Below, piece by piece: positions 10,573 through 18,084 of a DNA stretch of 64,000 bases. Both the position numbers and the translations under genes were made by a program. Position 1 is the first letter of the stretch. Each line of letters starts with the position of its first letter. This DNA comes from Saccharothrix sp. ALI-22-I (GTDB lineage Bacteria > Actinomycetota > Actinomycetes > Mycobacteriales > Pseudonocardiaceae): the NCBI RefSeq assembly GCF_001984175.1, contig NZ_MTQP01000056.1:124001-188000 (forward strand), in the 5' to 3' direction. The notes below the pieces were generated by a model. The model was given only the letters and a program-made list of their open reading frames with translations, ran no database searches and was not told the origin of the DNA.

Positions 10573-10725
10573 TCAGGCCGTTCCGCCGGTGTTCTGCGGC
10601 GGCACGTCGACCGGCTCCTGGAACAGGTCGGTGTACGACCGCTGCTCCTCCCGGCGCGCACCGCTCGCGTTCTCCGTCCGGTCCGTGTCCGGGTGGCTGA
10701 ACAGCTCGTTGAACTTGGTTGACAT
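10573..10725 (-). CDS. Small hypothetical protein (50 aa)
   Basis: An ATG at 10725 opens a 50-codon frame beginning MSTKFNELFSHPDTDRTENA and ending PPQNTGGTA. GGAA lies 5-8 nt before the start. The protein is hydrophilic, rich in Asp/Glu/Arg/Thr, with no signal peptide, helix-turn-helix or Cys. The paired motifs FNELFSHPD and YTDLFQEPVD look like an internal repeat of an [F/Y]xxLFxxP segment. I do not recognise a family. It could be a regulatory peptide or a precursor, but no modification enzyme is adjacent. The evidence is codon bias and start context only. Confidence 0.45.
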   Translation of the reverse strand: MSTKFNELFSHPDTDRTENASGARREEQRSYTDLFQEPVDVPPQNTGGTA

Positions 10726-10959
10726 GTGTTTCCGACTTTCTTCGCATCCGGTGCGTGCTCACGGCCGGCGATGCCGGACCGGAGATCCCCGCACGACGCG
10801 AGGGTGTTCGGGTTCAAAGAATGAGAAATGCCCCGATGCCGCCACGGTACACGCCGTGGTGCCGTGGGCGCCACAGCGATAGGGTGGGCGTGTCGGACGC
10901 AACCGACTTCCGACGAACTTCAGTCCGGTCTGGTCCAGATCGAGGACGGGAGCACCGAC

Positions 10960-11823
10960 ATGGCGTCGGGTGCTGATGGCAACGGCGGTCCGCGCGCGGA
11001 CCGCAGGTTCCTGCGGATCGGGTGCGATTTCACCTACCGGGCCGAGGTGGACACGTCCACCGTGTTCCAGGTGCGGCCGGTCCGGGATCAACACGTGCGG
11101 GTGACCAACGAACGGCTGTCGGTCGAGCCGGACGTCACCATGCGCCACTACGTGGACCTGTACGGCAACCTGTGCTCGCGCGTCGTGCTGCCCAGCGGTC
11201 TGTCCACAATGCACTACAGCGCGCTGGCCGAAGTGCCCGACGCGACGGAGGAAGCCGACGAGGACGCGCCGGAGAACGCGCCCGACGACCTCTCCGACGA
11301 CGTGCTGCACTACACGCTGCCCAGCCGCTACTGCCTGCCCGACGTGCTCGCCGACGAGGCGTGGCAGCGGTTCGGCGGGCACCCGCCCGGCTACCGCCGG
11401 GTGCAGGCGATCTGCGAGCACGTCAACCAGCACCTGACCTTCGACTACGGCGGCTCCACCGCGCTGTCCACGGCCGCCGACGTCAACAAGTCGGGCGTGG
11501 GCGTCTGCCGCGATTACGCGCACCTGGCGATCTCGTTCTGCCGTGCGCTCAACATCCCGGCCCGGTACGTCTTCGGCTACCTGCCGGAGCTGGACGTGCC
11601 ATCGGACGGCGCGCAGATGGACTTCGCGGCCTGGGCGGAAGTCCGGTTGGGCGACCGCTGGTGGACGTTCGACCCGCGCAACAACGCCCGCCGCAAGGGC
11701 CGGGTCGTGATCGGGCGCGGCCGGGACGCCGCCGATGTCGCGATGGCCACCACGTTCGGCGGACCGGCGTTGGAGTCGATGGTCGTGCACGCCGAGGAGG
11801 ACTTCGCCTCCGCACGCCGGTGA
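10960..11823 (+). CDS. Transglutaminase-like superfamily protein
   Basis: A 287-residue protein. The N-terminal beta domain (FLRIGCDFTYRAEV, then YVDLYGNLCSRVVLPSG) and the papain-like core match the COG1305 transglutaminase-like proteases. Core elements are Cys183 in GVCRDYAHLAISFCRALNIP, the strand DFAAWAEVRLGDRWWTFDPRN with Asp in FDPRN, and GRGRDAADVAMATTF. At the place where classical members have His before Ala-Trp there is Ala223. ATG 10960 is preceded by GGACGGGAG. It is probably a cytosolic peptidase or amidase-like enzyme; catalysis is uncertain because of Ala223, although I recall this subfamily varying there. Confidence 0.75.
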   Translation: MASGADGNGGPRADRRFLRIGCDFTYRAEVDTSTVFQVRPVRDQHVRVTNERLSVEPDVTMRHYVDLYGNLCSRVVLPSGLSTMHYSALAEVPDATEEADEDAPENAPDDLSDDVLHYTLPSRYCLPDVLADEAWQRFGGHPPGYRRVQAICEHVNQHLTFDYGGSTALSTAADVNKSGVGVCRDYAHLAISFCRALNIPARYVFGYLPELDVPSDGAQMDFAAWAEVRLGDRWWTFDPRNNARRKGRVVIGRGRDAADVAMATTFGGPALESMVVHAEEDFASARR

Positions 11824-11955
11824 CCCGCCAGGGCGTCGGGTATCGCACCCTCCACTGAGGACTTCCAGCGGCGGCCACGGTTGTGCGGCCACGCTACGGC
11901 TCGTCCACCTCCGCGGAGCTGCCATATCCTGGGACTCCGGTGGAGGTGACCGGGC

Positions 11956-12230
11956 ATGGGCGATGACCGGCTGCTGGAGGCGTTCGTCGAGTTGGCGGAC
12001 ACCCTGGTCGACGAGGCCGATGCGGCTGCGCGGTGACGTGATCGGGGCGCTCAACCTGTTCCGCGTCGACGCGGGCGAGCTGTCCGACACGGCGGCGCGC
12101 ACCCCGCGGGCCCGGCGTGGACATGGAGGCCGCCTTCGCCGTGCTCCGCGGGTACGCGCGCCGGAACAACCTCAAGCTCAGCGAGGTCGCCGTCGCCGTC
12201 ACCAGCGGTGCGGGGGCACGACCTGTTCCG
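11956..12230 (+). pseudogene. Remnant of a GAF-ANTAR regulator
   Basis: Three pieces of one protein lie in order but in three different frames. The first, MGDDRLLEAFVELADTLVDE from ATG 11956, is the usual N-terminus of actinomycete GAF-ANTAR RNA-binding antiterminators. The second, LRGDVIGALNLFRVDAGELS from about 12024, is the end of the GAF domain. The third, VDMEAAFAVLRGYARRNNLK from 12117, is the C-terminal half of the ANTAR domain. Most of the GAF domain and the first ANTAR helices are missing, and stops separate the pieces. The match is from memory of the family. Confidence 0.7.
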
Positions 12231-12491
12231 CACCGCGCGGCGCTCCTCCGACGGAGCCTCCGTACACCCGAACGGGTGACGTGCGGCACTCCGTGGAACT
12301 AATCGGCCGCCCACCGGGTTGTACGGAGTGGTCGTCAATTTTGTGTCCGTGTTTCCAGAAGTTTCGCGGGAATGATGTTGCGGACGAAGTTCTTCCTTTG
12401 CCTTGCAGGACAAGCTGGAGAAGTCGTCGTCTGAAATCCGACCCGGAGCCGCGATCAGCGGCGCCGCCTCCAGCACTGTCAAGGAGAAAAC

Positions 12492-12692
12492 ATGACCCAG
12501 GGCACCGTGAAGTGGTTCAACGCGGAGAAGGGCTTCGGCTTCCTCTCCCGTGAGGACGGCCCGGACGTCTTCGTGCACTACTCCGAGATCGAGGGCGCCG
12601 GCTTCCGCAGCCTCGAGGAGAACCAGCGCGTCGAGTTCGACGTCAACCAGGGCCCCAAGGGCCCGCAGGCTGTCGGCGTCCGCGCCCTCTAG
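12492..12692 (+). CDS. cspA: Cold-shock protein, CspA family
   Basis: A 66-residue single-strand nucleic-acid-binding OB-fold protein that acts as an RNA chaperone. RNP1 is KGFGFL and RNP2 is DVFVHYSEI, both intact, and [14 protein letters not shown] is the family hallmark. AAGGAG lies 7 nt before the ATG. About 190 nt of untranslated leader with no other gene precedes it, as is common for csp genes whose mRNA structure responds to temperature. A hairpin terminator follows at 12761-12790. Confidence 0.95.
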   Translation: MTQGTVKWFNAEKGFGFLSREDGPDVFVHYSEIEGAGFRSLEENQRVEFDVNQGPKGPQAVGVRAL

Positions 12693-12760
12693 AACCGCCC
12701 GACCCCTCCCCCGACTTGCTCCTACCAGCGTAAACGCTGACGGAGACTCGGAAAACCGGC

Positions 12761-12790
12761 GCCCCTCGATCCCGCTTGAGGCCGAGGGGC
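12761..12790 (+). terminator. Hairpin terminator after cspA
   Basis: GCCCCTCG (12761-12768) pairs perfectly with CGAGGGGC (12783-12790) around a 14-nt loop, extended by partly paired flanks. There is no U tract, as is usual in high-GC actinomycetes. A smaller dyad, CAGCGT-AA-ACGCTG, precedes it at about 12727-12740. Confidence 0.7.
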
Positions 12791-12888
12791 GTCGGCGTTC
12801 GTCGCACCTGATCCGCACAACTGCACACCGATCGCCCGAGACCCCGGCGGCGGAGACCCGGTCACCGCACACGCACGGAGGTTCGCTC

Positions 12889-13848
12889 GTGAGCGAAGCA
12901 GTACGCACCACTCCCCCGCCCGTTCCCCGCACCGCGCCGGAACCGATGCTGGCGGGCGAGAAGTCCTCGACCCAGGTGTTCCTGGTCAAACTCTTCGTGG
13001 TCGTCCCGGCCCTCGCCCTGGCCGCGGCCGTCCCGCTCGCCTGGGGATGGGGTCTCGGGTGGCTCGACATCGGCCTGGCCCTGTCCTTCTACACGTTCAC
13101 GTGCCTGGGAGTGACGGTCGGCTTCCACCGCTACTTCACCCACGGCGCGTTCACCGCCAACCGCGGTCTGCGGATCGCGCTCGCCGTCACCGGCAGCATG
13201 GCCATGCAGGGCCCGATCACCGACTGGGTCGCCGACCACCGCCGGCACCACGCCTACGCCGACCGCGACGGCGACCCGCACTCCCCGTGGCGCTTCGGCA
13301 CGTCGGCCGGCGCGCTGGCCAAGGGCTTCTGGCACGCGCACCTGGGTTGGCTGTTCGAACGGGAGCGGACGAACGCGGCGCGCTTCGCGCCCGACCTGCT
13401 GTCGGACGCGGATATCAGCCGGGTGAACCGCTGGTTCCCCGCCCTGACCGTGGTGACGCTCGTGTCGCCCGCCGTCATCGGCGGCCTGGCCACTTGGAGC
13501 TGGTGGGGCGCGCTCACCGCGTTCTTCTGGGCGGGCCTGGTCCGCGTCGCCGTCCTGCACCACGTCACGTGGTCGGTGAACTCCATCTGCCACATGATCG
13601 GCGACCGCCCGTTCACCGCCAGGGACAAGTCGGCCAACTTCTGGCCGCTGGCGATCGCCTCCATGGGCGAGTCCTGGCACAACTCCCACCACGCCGATCC
13701 GACCTGCGCCCGCCACGGCGTGCGCCGCGGCCAGATCGACATCTCGGCCCGCCTCATCCGGGTCTTCGAAAAGCTCGGTTGGGCCACCAAGGTCCGCTGG
13801 GCCAGGCCGGAACACCTGGCCCGCAAACTCAAGGCCAACGCGGCCTGA
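12889..13848 (+). CDS. Acyl-CoA (delta-9-type) fatty acid desaturase
   Basis: A 319-residue membrane di-iron desaturase that introduces a double bond into acyl chains using O2 and reduced ferredoxin or an equivalent. Three His boxes are present: HRYFTH, HRRHH in DWVADHRRHHAYAD, and HNSHH in ESWHNSHHADP. Hydrophobic pairs of helices flank them. GTG 12889 is preferred because ACGGAGG precedes it at the right spacing; the frame is open further upstream through cspA. Its neighbour is the cold-shock gene, and membrane desaturation is a classic cold response, so a shared stress role is plausible. Confidence 0.9.
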   Translation: MSEAVRTTPPPVPRTAPEPMLAGEKSSTQVFLVKLFVVVPALALAAAVPLAWGWGLGWLDIGLALSFYTFTCLGVTVGFHRYFTHGAFTANRGLRIALAVTGSMAMQGPITDWVADHRRHHAYADRDGDPHSPWRFGTSAGALAKGFWHAHLGWLFERERTNAARFAPDLLSDADISRVNRWFPALTVVTLVSPAVIGGLATWSWWGALTAFFWAGLVRVAVLHHVTWSVNSICHMIGDRPFTARDKSANFWPLAIASMGESWHNSHHADPTCARHGVRRGQIDISARLIRVFEKLGWATKVRWARPEHLARKLKANAA

Positions 13849-14024
13849 CCACCTGACCGCGTGTACGGTGGGTGGCGGCGGGAACCGTTCGAGCAACCGT
13901 GTTGCCGGTTTCCCGACGCCATCTCGCATCGCCCGTGGGCGGGACCGCTCAGTCCGGCGATGACACTCCGCGCCGGCCGTCAGGTCGATCGACGTGCTTC
14001 GTGCGTGCGGACAGGACAGATCCG

Positions 14025-14192
14025 ATGAACCAAGGCATGCCGACGATCGAGCCGAACGTCACCACCCTGGAAGTCGAGACGCCGGCGTGCGCCGTGTGCC
14101 CGCACCCGTGGGCCACGCACGACCGGATCGCGATGCGCTTCTGCACCGCGACCACCACCGAGAACCACAGCCGGGGATGCGTCTGCCGATGA
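14025..14192 (+). CDS. RGCVC-type small Cys-rich protein
   Basis: A 55-residue protein starting at ATG 14025. ETPACAVCPHPWATHDRIA contains a CxxC-PHPW-H pattern, and the last residues are RGCVCR, the hallmark of the small actinomycete proteins annotated as the RGCVC family. One further Cys (RFCTA) lies between, giving five Cys and two His, consistent with zinc binding. The function is unknown. The ribosome site is weak. Confidence 0.7.
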   Translation: MNQGMPTIEPNVTTLEVETPACAVCPHPWATHDRIAMRFCTATTTENHSRGCVCR

Positions 14193-14211
14193 CCTCCTCG
14201 CGAAGAGGGGA

Positions 14212-14517
14212 TCACCAGGCGGGGCGGCTCTGGTAGGCCGTTTCCCGCTCCTCTTCCTCCACCCGCGCCCCGCGCCGGACAACGCGGGGCGCGACGGCGG
14301 TGACGGGCTCCTGCGGAGGTTCGTCACCGAACAGCCGCCGGTCCTCCGCCAGCACCCGGTCCAGCAGCTTCGTGTCGCCGATCCGGCCCTTGCCGGAGAG
14401 CGGGCCCGCCTCGAAGTCGCCGTCCTTCTCGCCGTGCTCGACGTCGACGTGCCCGTCCTTCCCCCACTCGCGTTCGTGCAGGTCGATGCCGACCTTCTCG
14501 GCGACCTCGCCGACCAT
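14212..14517 (-). CDS. Hypothetical protein, possibly a truncated fragment
   Basis: The frame, open to the stop at 14212, reads MVGEVAEKVGIDLHEREWGK from ATG 14517 (101 aa), ending ERETAYQSRPAW. It is highly charged with no membrane segment. The ATG has no ribosome site, and coding-like sequence (SYENKSGSESKRLLTD) continues upstream of it in frame to about 14600, where it runs into the 3' end of the CBM2 gene. So this may be the C-terminal stump of a longer gene. I do not recognise a family. Confidence 0.4.
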   Translation of the reverse strand: MVGEVAEKVGIDLHEREWGKDGHVDVEHGEKDGDFEAGPLSGKGRIGDTKLLDRVLAEDRRLFGDEPPQEPVTAVAPRVVRRGARVEEEERETAYQSRPAW

Positions 14518-14609
14518 GTCGGTGAGCAGGCGCTTGGACTCGCTGCCGGACTTGTTCTCGTACGAACGCGGCGCGCGAGTATCCCCGCGCGCCGCGTCGA
14601 CACGTGTGC

Positions 14610-15939
14610 CTACTGGGCCGTGGTGCAACTCAGGGTCGGCGTGGTGGCGGTACCCGTGCTGATGTAGCCGAACGTGGTGCCTGCTCCGGCGCCCAGCGTG
14701 CCGTTCCAGGTCACGTTGCGGGCCGTCGTGACACCGCCGTTGGCGGTGACGGTGGCGTTCCACGCCTGGGTGACCGACTGACCGGCCGGCGGTGTCCAGG
14801 TGACGGTCCAGTTGGTGATCGGCGACGCGCCGGCGCGCACGGTGATCTCGGCTTGGAAGCCGTCCTGCCACTGGCTGGTCACCTGCTGGGTGGCCGTGCA
14901 CCGGCCGGCCGGCGGCGCTGTGGTCGTGGTGGTCGTGGTCGTGGTGGTCGGCGTCGTGGTGGTCGGCGGTTGGCCGCCGTCGGTGATGGCCAGTTCCTCG
15001 TCGGTGAAGGTGCCGTGCGGCGGGTTGACGTCGGCCTCGCCGCCGCCACCGTCGCAGCCTCGTTCGGGTCTGAACATCAGGTAGGTGCCGGAACCGCAGG
15101 CGATCGACGGCTCGGCGTCGCCGCCCACGACGACGTTGCCGGAGAGGTTGGCGCCGCCCTGCACGATGGCGTTGCCCTTGACCACCGCGTTGCCGCCGAC
15201 CCTGGCGCCGTTGTTGACCCAGGCCAGGTCTTCGATGCGGGCGTTGTCGGCGACCGTGCTGCGGCCGTAGACGGCGGCCCGCGGCCCGACGTAGGCGGTG
15301 GCCGCCGGCCGCGGTCTTCGGGTAGACCTGCATCGCCATGAACTCGGCGCTGGTCTCCCAGAACGTGCCCGCCGACGCGTCGGTGAACCCGTACCCGCTG
15401 CGGCCGAGGAAGGTGTAGTTCTGGAAGACGTGCGCGAGTTCGTGCGCCAGTCCCCACGAACCGGGCAGGGCGGCACCGGGCGCGATGTTGATGACGCCGA
15501 CCCTGCCGTCGACCGACCCGCCCGTCGCCCACGCGTCCAGCGGCGCGTTCGACCAGGTGGTCGTGATGATCACGTTGATCTTGTGCTGGGCGAGCAGTCC
15601 CGTCTCCGGGGTGAACTGCATGGTGTTGACGTAGAAGGAGTACAGCGTCTCAAGCTGGCTGAGCACGTTGTCGGGGTCGAAGTTGTACGGCGACGGCGCG
15701 GACCGCGGGTCGGTGCCCGAGCGGTCGCCCCAGAGCAGGATGAAGTTGGCCGACTCCTTGGTGCGCTCACGGACCCACGGCACTTCGCCGGTGCGCGCCC
15801 ACCGTTCCGGGATGTAGGTGGTCTTGGCCGCGGCGGAGGCGGGTGTGCCGGGCAGGGGAACCAGCACGAGGGCCAGACCCAGGGCGAGCAGGCAGGCGAC
15901 GAGCGTTGCCCGGTGCCCCCGGCGGATCGCAGTTCTCAC
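14610..15939 (-). pseudogene. Secreted DUF6055-like HExxH protein with CBM2, internally deleted and frameshifted
   Basis: Starts at GTG 15939 after GGAGAAGG with a signal peptide ending PASAAA. It then reads a DUF6055-like metalloprotease-like region with HELAH (in LAHELAHVFQNYTF) up to QVYPKTAAG at about 15305. There the frame shifts and reading continues with a left-handed beta-helix-like stretch (ATAYVGPRAAVYGRSTVADN), a Thr-rich linker and a C-terminal family 2 cellulose/chitin-binding module (GRCTATQQVTSQWQDGF to CTTAQ). In full-length relatives as I recall them, over 200 residues separate YP.TAA from the ATAYVGP repeat. So an internal deletion has joined the two parts out of frame. Confidence 0.75.
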
Positions 15940-16433
15940 GGTGCCTTCTCCGTTCGATCACGTCGTCGAGCTCGTGCGGGAGACGTGCGTCCACAAAGGC
16001 AAAGGACGCATACGGTAGTAGTCCACACGGGACACAGATCGACGGTGTCGCGAACGACAGCGACACACCCGTCGAAGGTGGATCGCCTACCGGGGGTCTC
16101 TTCGGGACGGGACAGCGGAGAAAGCACCGGCGTCGTCGCCGGCCGGTGACGCCATTGTCATCGCGAACCTCCCGCGCCGGCACCCGGTCGCCCTCCGGGC
16201 CGGCGCAGTGGCCACTGCGACAGCCGAAAATGCTTTCGGCAATCCCGTGCCTCAGTCCGGAAGCCCTTGCGCGACGTGGCGCAGTTCGTCACCCGGCGCA
16301 GCCGGCCCCGGCGTGGCTACTGCGCCGTTCGCCGGTGGTGCTACCGGTCCCCGGCACGTCTTCGGTGGCGCACCTGGAGGAGAACATGGCCGCCGCGAAC
16401 CGCCGACAGTCGCGTCTGAGCCGAGGTCACGAC
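15940..16433. other. Gene-poor 494-bp stretch
   Basis: I see no convincing gene here. It holds the ribosome site and promoter region of the DUF6055-like gene and a hairpin at 16223-16240 (GCCGAAA-ATGC-TTTCGGC). A 79-codon frame at 16208-16447 has poor codon bias and no recognisable motif. Confidence 0.5.
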
Positions 16434-16856
16434 TCAGACGCGACTGATGGCGGTAACGCGGATCTCGACGCGCATCTTCGGCGCCCCGAGGGCCGGAACG
16501 CCGGTCTCGGTCCAGATGGGTGCGCGGTCGCCCATGCGCTTGCGGAACTGCTCCACCATGACCCGGTTGTGGACTTCTCCGATGAAGTCGGCGGATTCGG
16601 GGATGTGGTAGGAGTTCACGGCGATGACGTCACGCCAGGTGGCGCCGGCCGAGGCGAGGGTTCGTTCGACGTTGTCGAAGGCCTGAACGATCTCGTCTTC
16701 CAGGGCCTCGGGGAAGTTCCAGTCGTCGTCCCACCCTCCCTGACCCGAGGTCTCGACGCGGTCGCCGATTCGAACCGCCTGGTTGTAGTGCATCTTGACC
16801 AGTTGCGACTCGCCGTACCCCGGGGTGGCGAAGAACTCCGGCTCACTCATGATCAT
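16434..16856 (-). CDS. RidA family protein, MarR-linked
   Basis: A 140-residue RidA-fold protein (MIMSEPEFF start). [39 protein letters not shown] and [10 protein letters not shown] are the family strands. The Arg before the last strand is replaced by Lys (PKMRVEI), so deaminase activity is uncertain. An upstream in-frame start at 16874 lies inside an operator repeat, so 16856 or 16850 is the likely start. It is divergent from a MarR regulator with two identical-type operators in the gap, so it is almost certainly a target of that regulator. Confidence 0.8.
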   Translation of the reverse strand: MIMSEPEFFATPGYGESQLVKMHYNQAVRIGDRVETSGQGGWDDDWNFPEALEDEIVQAFDNVERTLASAGATWRDVIAVNSYHIPESADFIGEVHNRVMVEQFRKRMGDRAPIWTETGVPALGAPKMRVEIRVTAISRV

Positions 16857-16867
16857 CCCATCGGTTG

Positions 16868-16883
16868 ACTTCACGCTTGAAGT
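16868..16883. promoter_or_regulatory. MarR operator 1: ACTTCA-CGCT-TGAAGT
   Basis: A perfect 6-bp inverted repeat with a 4-bp spacer, matching operator 2 (16901-16916) at 15 of 16 positions, with centres 33 bp apart (three helical turns). It lies directly before the ridA-like start and would cover its transcription start. Confidence 0.75.
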
Positions 16884-16900
16884 TAAGCTACCACGATGTC

Positions 16901-16916
16901 ACTTCATGCTTGAAGT
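16901..16916. promoter_or_regulatory. MarR operator 2: ACTTCA-TGCT-TGAAGT
   Basis: The second copy of the dyad, differing from operator 1 by one spacer base. It overlaps the predicted -35 regions of both divergent promoters, so binding would repress the MarR gene and the ridA-like gene together. Confidence 0.75.
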
Positions 16917-16941
16917 CCTCATGGCTCGGTATGGTGCGCCC

Positions 16942-17439
16942 ATGGCCACAGCGACCCCGGACCCCGGCGCACACACCCCGGACGAGACGCTGTGGCTCAC
17001 CGCCACCGAGAAGGAAGCCTGGACCGGGCTGGTCTCGCTGGTCCTGCTGCTGCCGGGGCGGCTGGAGTCCCCGCTGCAGCACGAAGCCGGCTTGACCCTC
17101 TTCGAGTACCTGACCCTCAGCCACATCTCGGAGGCCCCGGACCGCCGCCTGCGGATGAGCGAACTCGCCTACCTGGCCAACGGCTCCCTCTCACGCCTGT
17201 CCAACGTCGTCAAGCGGTTCGAGCAACGAGGCTGGGTGGAGCGTTCACCCGATCCCGCCGACGGCCGCTACACGATCGTCACCCTCACCGAGACCGGCTA
17301 CGACGTGGTGGTCGCCGCCGCACCCGTCCATGTGCGCACAGTCCGGCAGTTCGTGCTCGACCCGCTCACCGCCACCGACCAGCAAGCACTTGCCCGCATC
17401 GCCGCCAAACTGCGCGTGCGGCCCGCCGACCTGGCCTAG
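16942..17439 (+). CDS. MarR family transcriptional regulator
   Basis: A 165-residue winged helix-turn-helix regulator. FEYLTLSHISEAPDRRLRMS and LAYLANGSLSRLSNVVKRFE form the recognition region, and RSPDPADGRYTIVTLTETGY is the wing typical of MarR. I prefer ATG 16942 over 16921 because TATGGT lies 6 nt before it, matching the leaderless pattern seen elsewhere in the window. Two dyads in the divergent gap (16868-16883, 16901-16916) are probable binding sites. The likely regulon is itself plus the RidA gene; the ligand is unknown. Confidence 0.85.
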   Translation: MATATPDPGAHTPDETLWLTATEKEAWTGLVSLVLLLPGRLESPLQHEAGLTLFEYLTLSHISEAPDRRLRMSELAYLANGSLSRLSNVVKRFEQRGWVERSPDPADGRYTIVTLTETGYDVVVAAAPVHVRTVRQFVLDPLTATDQQALARIAAKLRVRPADLA

Positions 17440-17475
17440 CCCGTGCCGCTCGACGACGGTCGCCACCGCCCGCTC

Positions 17476-17502
17476 CACGCCCGCCCGAGGACGGCGGGCG
17501 TG
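17476..17502 (+). terminator. Hairpin terminator after the MarR gene
   Basis: CACGCCCGCC (17476-17485) pairs with GGCGGGCGTG (17493-17502), a 10-bp stem with a 7-nt loop, 37 nt after the stop. Confidence 0.75.
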
Positions 17503-17511
17503 ATTGCAGAA

Positions 17512-17544
17512 ACGAGAGCCCTCCTTCCCGGGCGGGGCTCTCGT
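17512..17544. terminator. Second, probably bidirectional hairpin
   Basis: ACGAGAGCCC (17512-17521) pairs with GGGCTCTCGT (17535-17544), a 10-bp stem with a 13-nt loop. It also serves the minus-strand condensation-domain remnant ending at 17570. Confidence 0.7.
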
Positions 17545-17569
17545 CATATCCAGTTCTCGCGCTGGGTTC

Positions 17570-18030
17570 CTACCGCGGCAATGCCGAATCCGGGGACTTC
17601 AGCGACGCGCGCAGCAACTCCCGGTACTCGTCGACCATCGCGATGATGGTCGACTGATCGAAATCGAGGCTGTTGAACTTCACGACGCCCACCATGTCCC
17701 CGGTCGGGTCCGGGTCGAATTCCCACAGGTTGCCGTCCGGGGTTCCGAGGTGTCGACGGACGACATCAGGCGCCGACGGAGCGCCGTGTAGCGGATATCG
17801 CCGATGCCCTCTGCTTCCAGTTCCGACGGAAACCGGGAGATCTGGAACGCGGTGACGACGCTGTTCACATTGATGGTCGTGCTTCGCATCAGTTCCGGTG
17901 CGGACTGGGCGATGATGTCGTTGAACGGCAGGTCGTGGGAGTACGCCTGGAGCAACGCGGTCCGGGTCCGGTGCACCAGGATCGAGCCGCCGCCAACGGG
18001 ACCGACGCCGCACGCGCTCCGCTCCCGCCG
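17570..18030 (-). pseudogene. C-terminal fragment of an NRPS condensation-domain protein
   Basis: Reading from about 18030, one frame gives RTALLQAYSHDLPFNDIIA and STTINVNSVVTAFQISRFPS. After a shift near 17740 at a CCCC run (GAACCCCGG), another frame gives TPDGNLWEFDPDPTGDMVGV, KFNSLDFDQSTIIAMVDEY and RELLRASLKSPDSALPR. Together these are the last ~140 residues of a nonribosomal-peptide condensation domain (the LPF segment, the NxxxxxVxF core, the VKFN strand). The HHxxxDG catalytic half is absent. So it is a frameshifted end piece, not a working enzyme. Confidence 0.7.
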
Positions 18031-18084
18031 CTCAGCCTGCGCCGTGACCTGCAACGTCACGATGAAGAAGGCTCGATGAAATGA

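Noticed and set aside
14900..14990. Long run of ACC/GTG triplets resembling a microsatellite
   Set aside because: It encodes the Thr-rich linker (TTTTTTTTTT) of the CBM2 protein, a normal feature.
16208..16447. 79-codon plus-strand frame
   Set aside because: No ribosome site or motif, and it ends inside the RidA gene in antisense.
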